This document shows positions 58,201-64,000 of a stretch of DNA of 64,000 nucleotides, piece by piece. This DNA is from Aphrocallistes beatrix. Taxonomy: Eukaryota > Porifera > Hexactinellida > Sceptrulophora > Aphrocallistidae. Each line of letters begins with the position of its first letter. The first letter of the stretch is position 1. The notes beneath the pieces were generated by a model. That model saw nothing but the letters and a program-made list of their open reading frames with translations, did not search any database and was not told the DNA's origin. Both the position numbers and the translations under genes were made by a program. The stretch lies in the NCBI GenBank assembly GCA_963281255.1, contig OY725491.1, forward strand, positions 3,844,001 through 3,908,000, written 5' to 3'.

Positions 58201-58468
58201 TGTAGCATGCACCTATGATCATGATTGGTACATCGGTGTAGTTGAATCAGTCTGTAAAGATGAAGGTGATTTAAACATAAGATTTATGCATCCAAAAGGA
58301 TCAGGTTGGAGATACCCAAAAAATATATTCTGGTCTGCAAGAGATGACGTGTGTTATATCCCTCAAAATCACATCCTGTGCAAAATATCGGCGCCAACAC
58401 CAGTCACAAGTAGGAAATATAAGATTTCTCCAGATGATTTCAAAACAATTGTTAGAGCCTTACCATAA
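55271..58468 (+). CDS. Multi-exon transposase of the 6.85 kb element (eight inferred exons)
   Basis: Exons inferred from frames and GT-AG sites: 55271-55532, 55604-55848, 55929-56424, 56504-56690, 56768-57040, 57116-57425, 57489-57939, 58012-58468. Landmarks: KWCPRCWSE; MLPEETRSLVESFYQDEYSR; GKKDFVSISCNVHKQKRL; KFCTLRPKWCILAGTHGTHR; TAIVLVDFAENYSFVIQDEA with FHWNN; CFISDYTEHN; LVYFSDGCAGQYKNEYNLYN; SPCDGLGGTIKR; SPGTRSYHQF; and the tail WYIGVVESV, RFMHPKGSGWRYP. The Asp residues of VDFAENY and YFSDG are the likely first two catalytic acids; the third is uncertain. I recognise these motifs from unnamed invertebrate proteins. Defects: a frameshift near 56005, a TAG at 56290-56292, and a phase mismatch at the exon 3-4 junction. 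The total is close to 890 codons. The position between the two arms shows it is the element's own gene. Confidence 0.75.
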
Positions 58469-58540
58469 TATTTGTACGAGTAGAAAATATATATAAATTT
58501 AGACTTACTATTATGAACATATAACTCATATAACTCAGAT

Positions 58541-59206
58541 ATAACTCAGAGGGAAATTATGGAAACCTCCCAAATTTTTTGTCATATTGAGGTATCCCAT
58601 AGGACAAGACTCCTGATAAGTTAGAACCACCCCCTATGAATCCTTACGGCGTTATGCGATCGTAAAAGTGAACATGTACCAAGTTCAACTCAAAATTTCT
58701 CTATGTAGTAAATGATCCAAAATCAGTCTGAAAACAATTGCATCGTATTCTATGATATTTAATCTACCTAAGATTCGAATTTAAGCAAGATTGAACCTTT
58801 GAAAACAAAGATATTAATATTTTGTCAGAGGGCTAAATTCCAAAAATGCCCGAATTTGTAATTTTTTGGAAATATTCGGAAATTCAAAATTGAATTTCTC
58901 ATAAACTATTGAATGGAATGAGCTATAACTTTCAGGATACTATAGACTAGTAAGAGACTTGCAATGTGCAAAGTTTCGGACAAATCGAAGATGGTTGGTG
59001 AAATCATTGGAATCACTGGCGTAGCTTACACCAATGTCGCCCGGGGCGGATGTATTTAATGTCGCCCCTCAACACATATTTCTGGAAAAATTCTGAGTTT
59101 ACCAATATATATTAATGAAACACAAGGTCAAGTGCCGCCCCCCTCGCCCCCCTCGCCCCCCCTAGCTACGCCACTGAAATTTGGATGGTTTGACATGGAA
59201 TTACCC
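58541..59206. repeat. Right terminal inverted repeat, interrupted by a MITE
   Basis: The reverse complement of the left arm, from ATAACTCAGAGGGAAATTAT to TTGACATGGAATTACCC. The match pauses at 59006 (CATTGGAAT) and resumes at about 59182, where the MITE lies. Confidence 0.88.
59014..59176. mobile_element. Small MITE with CACTGGCGTAGCT ends
   Basis: The ends CACTGGCGTAGCT and AGCTACGCCACTG match inversely at all but one position. The interior holds GTCGCCCGGGGCGG and a C-rich run. The flanking octamers ATTGGAAT and ATTTGGAT share six bases, suggesting an aged 8-bp duplication. A lone end of the same kind lies at 48012. Confidence 0.75.
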
Positions 59207-59600
59207 AGTAGAAGAATCTCGAATTAAACGAATATCATCTCGGATCTGAGAAGAATCATCACTTTGATTACAATGATCATTATATATTGCCTTTGGCAAG
59301 GACTCAATGCGGTGTGATGATGCATCTAAAGATTCCATACTATTATTTACATCTGAATTATTCAAAGAGTTGTGACCAGCAAGAAAAGTAGTAGCACGAG
59401 AGCCAGTTCCTTGAACAGAAGTATCATCACTAATAGTAATGGGCAATTTATTTATAGGAGACAATGGTGCGAGAACATTACTATCTATCGAAGAATTGAT
59501 GACATAAGCAAATCTGAAATTAAATGATTATCTTTTTGTTTGGGAAAAGAATCATCACTTTGATGAGAACCACCATAAATAAAACCGGAATGGACACAAC
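59207..59600 (-). other. Serine-rich minus-strand frames, probably the tail of the recombinase relic
   Basis: The 87-codon frame at 59464-59201 (ISDDTSVQGTGSRATTFLAG) and the next upstream frame (SYVQGTGIYSHSP) share the words VQGTG and NQSDDS/HQSDDS. That suggests an internal duplication of a serine/aspartate-rich tail. No known domain is present. Confidence 0.35.
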
Positions 59601-60010
59601 CTCTCAATTGCCAAAAAGAGTTGCATTCAGAAAGAAAAGAGGGAGAATGAGAGTAAATTCCAGTTCCTTGCACATAAGATTCTTGTGAATCAGATTCGTT
59701 TGGAATGACTCCAAATTTTCAAAGGCCTCACTGAGCCCAAAGTGCCCCAACTGGACACGATAATATTTGTCGTGAGCCTTTTGGCTATGGTCAAGAAATT
59801 GTGCCATTAGTTCGTGGATATTTAGATTTATCTTAACAGTTAAAGTTGTAGATTTTCGCATATCAGTAATCGTGCCTGTGAAGATAATGCCCATTTTAGA
59901 GAGAAAACTTCTTAAAATAGGGGTCATCCTCGAACTTGGTAACACAACAACACCGTTAAAAGTTTGGAAGACTTTTGAGCTCGAATTTAATAACCTTTTG
60001 TCAAGCTTAT
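59601..60010 (-). pseudogene. Tyrosine-recombinase C-terminal fragment (Crypton-like?)
   Basis: The minus strand reads LNSSSKVFQTFNGVVVLPSS, then GTITDMRKSTTLTVKINLNI, HELMAQFLDHSQKAHDKYYR and VQLGHFGLSEAFENLES. The block R-K-S-T, then L-x-HS-Q-K-x-x-x-KYYR, is the C-terminal part of tyrosine recombinases: the Arg, the late His and the nucleophilic Tyr. In animals such domains occur in Crypton-type transposons and YR retroelements. The N-terminal core-binding half is not visible. A serine-rich tail follows in other frames. Confidence in the fold is moderate and in the exact element type low. Confidence 0.5.
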
Positions 60011-61239
60011 AAAATGGAATTTTGCAGAGTATTAGTTTGGTAAAAATAGAGAGAGAATAATAAATTTATGAATATAGAAAAATGGTCGCAGATTGATGAT
60101 GTCCTGTTTTATGATCAGCGACCATTAGTCGATAATAACATTGAACAGTTATCTCAACTTTAGATCTTTGGACTTCACCGATTGTGATACCATGTATTAC
60201 ACCAGGTCTTTGAACATTAGGTACGTATTATAATTTCAACGATTAAGGTGGAGTTTCCTTCCAGAACTAACTCAAAAGGTTTTCAGTATTTTCTCCTGAA
60301 ATTCTTGCGGAAAATGTTCTTGATGAGTTATCTGCAAAAATACACTTTTCGGGAGCTCAAGAAAGCAAGAAAAACTTTTTTTTCCACAAATAGCCTAATT
60401 TATAGAGGATACAAGGAAACTTCAGTCGTAGCGTCTTTTACGATGTCCCTAACCAATTCGCGTTCGGTGGGTCTGCGAAAAAGTGCAAGTCCAGTAGCCA
60501 TTAAGAGTTTTGTTCACGTTGGATTGTAGTATTTATGTGAGATCCGAATATAATTATCTAAATGTGATCAGGTGAAACACTACAATGAGTTGAATAACAT
60601 AATTGTACGTAAATATAAGATAGTAACTCAATGCCTAATAGATACGACTTGGGTGGTCTGTTGTAGCTAACTAATAATAAATGCGAGGCATGACAGGGAT
60701 AAAATTTAATGAAATATCTGCTACATAACAATTGAACAGCTCCGATGCAAAGTCATACGCCATGCCCAATGATAAAACATATACAGATACTACTTGTAGA
60801 TTCAGTGTATATGAAGATATACACTGGAACAGCTGTGTAAAGTCCTAAACAAGCAGCTATAGTAAAGGAGTGTGATAGGTGATAGACTGTGGAAACAATT
60901 CGTCCCTCGTGATAAATCAGTTTTCCTATCGGGATCCAGCAGAAATCATTGCATATCCCAGACAGAGGGAAACTTCCGTTTGCGTGTGTCAGATGTTAGG
61001 CAATAAATGGAGTGTGAAATGTTTCCACAATACGTGGTTCGTTCAATGTATCTTTCGCCGCTTTCCCCAGGGAGGAGGGGAGTTTTTCTTCCAGATAGGA
61101 TATTTGCTGAGCCATGACAAAACAAATAAATTACTCAAATTAATTTGTAAAATAAATGTAAAATAAATGTAAAATAAATGGGATTTCCAGTCGCAATGAA
61201 AGGTGCAAAATCTAACTTCTTTCCCATCGATTGCTTTGT
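60011..61239. other. No recognisable gene
   Basis: A 93-codon plus-strand frame (60248-60529) and a 95-codon frame (60879-61166) show no known motif. I treat them as chance. Confidence 0.5.
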
Positions 61240-61560
61240 TCCAATTGGATGTCCGTTGCACCCATCACTCCCCCAATTGAACATGTATGTCTTCAATTGA
61301 GTGTATATTTTGCCAAAAGGCTGTCCACTTATCCAATATAGCATCTATTTCTACAGTTGAACCTCCGTTTCTCAAATATAACGGTCGTATCCCTTACCAA
61401 CTGTCCGGATCTCGAATTGAGCCTATTTCTCCCCCAATAGAACATATATTCCTTCAATCGCGTTTCCATTTCTCCAATAGAGCATCTGTCTCCCCAATTG
61501 AAGGATTTTTTCCCAATTTAGCGTCCGTTTCTCCATTTGACTGTCCGCTTCCTTAATGTA
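61240..61560. repeat. Degenerate minisatellite of GTCCGTTTCTCCAATTGA type
   Basis: About 14 diverged units of roughly 20-24 bases, such as CCAATTGAACATGTATGTC, CCAATAGAACATATATTCC and GTCCGTTTCTCCATTTGAC. Two to three more units (TCCGTTTCTCCAATCGAC) stand at 63050-63115, beyond the maT element. Confidence 0.75.
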
Positions 61561-61693
61561 CCTACCATTACTAAAAACATTACATAAATTTGTAAAATAA
61601 AAGAAGATAAGAGAAGACTACTAAAGCATTTTGAATAATTATTCACATTCATAAGAGTACTGTATACATTCAAATAGACATTATTTTTAAATA

Positions 61694-62999
61694 CAGAATG
61701 GGGAATAAGTTCTGTCCCATAGAAAAACAGTTATAACTTACCCAAAAGATGTTCTATTGATTTGAAATTTTACTGTTATCTAGTAAAGACTATTTAATAT
61801 CGTTTTATTAATACCTATTCAATATAACCGCCTTTCTGTTTCACTACCTCCCTCAGGCGTTTAGGAACGGCTTCAACAGCGGCACGCAGGACTTCTTGAG
61901 GAATTTTCGCGCATTATCTCTTCAAGGACTTCTTTAGCCCGTTAATACTATTGTGGGAGTTAGCACAAGCCTTTGACTGTAATATGGATCATATGGAAAA
62001 GTCCAAAGGATTGAGGTCCGGGCTGGATGGGGGCCATTCCAATTTGGAGATAAAACCTGGAATTTCGTTCTGTAGCCATTCTTGGGTGACTTTAGCAGTA
62101 TGAGCAGGTGCACCGTCTTGCTGGAAGATAAAGGGCTTGTTGTTAAACATAGTTCTACTAAGATATTTGACAACAGGCTTTAAGATAAGCTCTTGGTAAC
62201 TCGTTGCGTTAATTTTCACTCCAGAGGGGACAAATACTAGTGGTGTCCGACCTACAGCGGAGATACCTGCCCATACCATGACTGACTGAGGTTTTTGAAC
62301 GCGGTCGATGTATTTTAAGTCGTTGGGTATAGTAGAAAGGGATCTGGACAATACCCGATCATTTTGTGGGTGGTTGACCTGCTCTATCGTAAATAATTTC
62401 TCATCAGAAAAAAGGACTTGGTCCAACCGAAATTAACGAACCGCTTAAGGAGTTCCTTACTTCTCGACAGCCTCTTCCCACAGTTCTGCGAAGAAATGTG
62501 GTGAACATTCCTCCTTTTGTAAGAAGACATACCTAGATCCCTTTTTACAAAGGTTCTAAGAGATTTAGGACACATATCGAGTTGTGCTGCCATTTTCCTC
62601 ATAGATTGGCGGGGATTTCTCAGAATACGAGACCGCACAACCTTTCTCATCTGGGTGGTCGTAACAGACACAAGGCGACCACTTCTAGCCCTGTCTTTGA
62701 CACTATTTGTCTCCTGGAACCTTTTAATAATGCGATAGACAACTTTTCTCCTTGTTTCCGGAATACACAGGATTTTCAATATATCGCCTGTGGTTTTCCC
62801 GTCCTTGAATAATTTAATTATTGTTGACCGTTCGCCATCCATTGAAAAAATTTTGTATTTATGTACTGTAAATGATTGTCTGTCATATTGTGAAATACAG
62901 TATAACAAATAAGACTCAATAATAAAATTCATGGTTTCGTTTAAATATCTATTTATACAGACGTTTGAAATCATGGGGCAGAACTTATTCCCCACCCTG
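61694..62999 (-). mobile_element. Tc1/mariner element of maT type, 1.3 kb, TA target
   Basis: The left end CAGAATGGGGAATAAGTTCT and the reverse complement of the right end CAGGGTGGGGAATAAGTTCT differ at two of 20 bases. TA lies outside both. The transposase relic fills the interior. Confidence 0.94.
61760..62842 (-). pseudogene. maT (DD37D) transposase, few frameshifts
   Basis: The natural start at 62842 gives MDGERSTIIKLFKDGKTTGD, then an HTH with YRIIKRFQETNSVKDRARSG and a second with MRKMAAQLDMCPKSLRTFV. After a shift near 62425 comes QVLFSDEKLFTIEQVNHPQN (first Asp), KPQSVMVWAGISAVGRTPLV, FIFQQDGAPAHTAKVTQEWL (second Asp) and WPPSSPDLNPLDFSI, whose last Asp is 37 residues after the second. 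DD37D is the maT signature. A further shift near 61990 precedes a tail that can be read as AVPKRLREVVKQKGGYIE-like. Length and ends are normal, so decay is recent. Confidence 0.9.
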
Positions 63000-63309
63000 T
63001 AGACTCTATAAATGCAAATGGAACGAATTTATTTTCTTATTAATCATATATCTCCCGAATTGAGCTTCCGTTTCTCCAATCGACAGTCCGTTTCCCCAAT
63101 TAACCATATGTATCCTTACTTGTAATATTTATAACAAAAACGTTGTAAAGTTAAAACCATATCTATAGTTGGAGAAAGAAATCAGAACGATTTAAATCGT
63201 ATAATAGAAGTTTTTAACATTCGAATTAGAACAAACAAACAAATTAAATGGAGGTCTAAAGTTTACACACAAACTTGAGTTACTTACTCAACAGTAAAGA
63301 TCAGGGGCC

Positions 63310-63512
63310 TTATTCACTAAACTTACTTAACTTAAACTTAACTTAAACTCAACTTAGACTTAACTCTAAACTGAGTAAACTTAGTTTTTGCTAAGTTTTC
63401 ATCCATTTCCTTAAGCTTAAAAAATACTTAGTTTTAACAGCTTTCCTACAAAACTAAGTTAAAACTAAGTTTTAGCTATAAGTTTAACTAAGTTGCTAAA
63501 AACTTAGCAATA
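63310..63512. repeat. AACTTA-type simple repeat behind a hAT-like end
   Basis: GGGGCCTTATTCACTAAACTT at 63304 resembles a hAT terminal repeat. It is followed by many AACTTA/TAAGTT words in both orientations up to 63512. A right end is not recognisable. Confidence 0.5.
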
Positions 63513-63513
63513 C

Positions 63514-63627
63514 AGTAGACCCTCGATTATCCGAACCTCGATTATCCGACACCTCGATTATCCGAACAGTGTGTTCGAGTACCACTCATTTTATCAAATA
63601 CTTTTTCAATCGAATTTGTGAAAATAA
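63514..63627. mobile_element. pogo-type MITE left part (CAGTAGACCCTCGATTATCC)
   Basis: Starts CAGTAGACCCTCGATTATCC after TA. The word CTCGATTATCCGA is repeated three times in the first 55 bases. It leads into the 22-bp satellite, which carries the similar word TTCGGATAACTGA. Confidence 0.75.
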
Positions 63628-64000
63628 TGTGTCCGGATAACTGAAATAATGTGTTCGGATAACTGAAATGATGTGTTCAGATAACTGAAATAATGTGTTC
63701 AGATAACTGAAATAATGTGTTCAGATAACTGAAATAATGTGTTCGGATAACTGAAATGATGTGTTCGGATAACTGAAATATGTGTTCAGATAACTGAAAT
63801 AATGTGTTCAGATAACTGAAATAATGTGTTCAGATAACTGAAATAATGTGTTCGGATAACTGAAATGATGTGTTCGGATAACTGAAATAATGTGTTCAGA
63901 TAACTGAAATGATGTGTTCGGATAACTGAAATAATGTGTTCAGATAACTGAAATAATGTGTTCGGATAACTGAAATATGTGTTCGGATAACTGAAATATG
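63628..64000. repeat. 22-bp satellite, about 17 units, running off the window
   Basis: The unit is TGTGTTCGGATAACTGAAAT plus AA or GA. Units differ at two main sites (CGG or CAG; TAA or TGA), and two units are shortened to 20 bases. The order CAG, CAG, CAG, CGG-TGA, CGG occurs twice in succession (units 3-7 and 8-12), a five-unit higher-order repeat. The array continues past the right edge. Confidence 0.95.

Larger units (their letters stand above)
52352..59206 (+). mobile_element. 6.85 kb DNA transposon with ~480-bp TIRs and 4-bp TSD (Sola-like?)
   Basis: The left end reads GGATTATTCCATGTCAAGCC and the reverse complement of the right end GGGTAATTCCATGTCAAACC. The inverted match extends inward to about 52830 on the left and 58541 on the right, with scattered differences. 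AGTA lies directly outside both ends (52348-52351 and 59207-59210). Between the arms is one multi-exon transposase gene. A 4-bp target duplication fits the Sola superfamily among those I know, but this is inference. Later insertions: a terminal-hairpin repeat with an inner mariner (52994-54864) and a small MITE in the right arm (59014-59176). Without them the element is about 4.8 kb. Confidence 0.85.

Noticed and set aside
1..64000. CRISPR array, rRNA genes, bacterial operons or a viral genome
   Set aside because: The tandem repeats lack spacers of uniform length, no rRNA motif was seen, and coding remnants are eukaryotic transposases with introns or degenerate frames.

Overview
This window is nuclear DNA of a metazoan, most likely a non-vertebrate such as a sponge, cnidarian or other marine invertebrate; I cannot place it more closely. 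It is AT-rich and almost wholly made of transposable elements. The evidence for an animal is the element mix: mariner, Tc1/maT, pogo/Tigger, hAT with TTF domains, THAP9-like P element, Mutator-like transposases with PHD fingers, RAG1/Transib-type transposases, an L2-clade LINE, a tRNA-derived SINE and a PARP-domain relic. I see no intact conserved host gene, no rRNA gene, no credible functional tRNA gene and no CRISPR. Most coding remnants carry single-base frameshifts or stops.

Layout. 1-5.4 kb: edge of a Mutator-like transposase, a deleted Tc1 element, a hAT-type MITE with an 8-bp target duplication (TSD), a foldback repeat and a decayed pogo transposase. 5.9-10.7 kb: a mariner, a terminal-hairpin repeat interrupted by a pogo MITE, a Tc1 foldback MITE, a mariner tail and a RAG1-like fragment (copy B). 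12.7-14.3 kb: three tandem units of the terminal-hairpin repeat. 14.9-22.7 kb: a hAT MITE, two more Mutator-like relics (one split by a second copy of the 2.2 kb MITE) and a 5'-truncated L2 LINE. 23-30.8 kb: two small unassigned ORFs, a 3.4 kb hAT element and a PARP relic. 31.5-41 kb: two P-element relics, a Tigger relic, MITEs and a 1.9 kb non-coding element flanked by TTAA. 41.5-43.8 kb: an unidentified GC-richer gene remnant and a coiled-coil repeat ORF.

44.0-52.3 kb holds the most interesting protein relics. Copy A (minus strand, about 637 codons) covers the RAG1 catalytic core, with three acidic residues at spacings of about 106 and 253 residues, close to D600-D708-E962 of vertebrate RAG1, and with the matching CxxC and HxxxxH zinc ligands. 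Copy C is split by a 2.7 kb hAT element; removing that element and one copy of its 8-bp TSD joins the reading frame exactly.

52.35-59.21 kb is one 6.85 kb DNA transposon with inverted repeats of roughly 480 bp and a 4-bp TSD (AGTA). It carries a nearly intact eight-exon transposase of a family I recognise but cannot name firmly (Sola-like is the best guess). It contains a terminal-hairpin repeat, which contains a mariner, and a separate hAT-like MITE sits in its right arm. The rest holds a tyrosine-recombinase tail, a DD37D maT element beside a degenerate minisatellite, and, at the edge, a 22-bp satellite built from the end sequence of a pogo-type MITE.

How the parts relate: nearly everything is a selfish element or its remains. 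The nested insertions give a relative chronology, and several families (hAT MITE, terminal-hairpin repeat, pogo MITE, Mutator-like, RAG1-like, mariner) occur more than once here, so they can be compared within the window.
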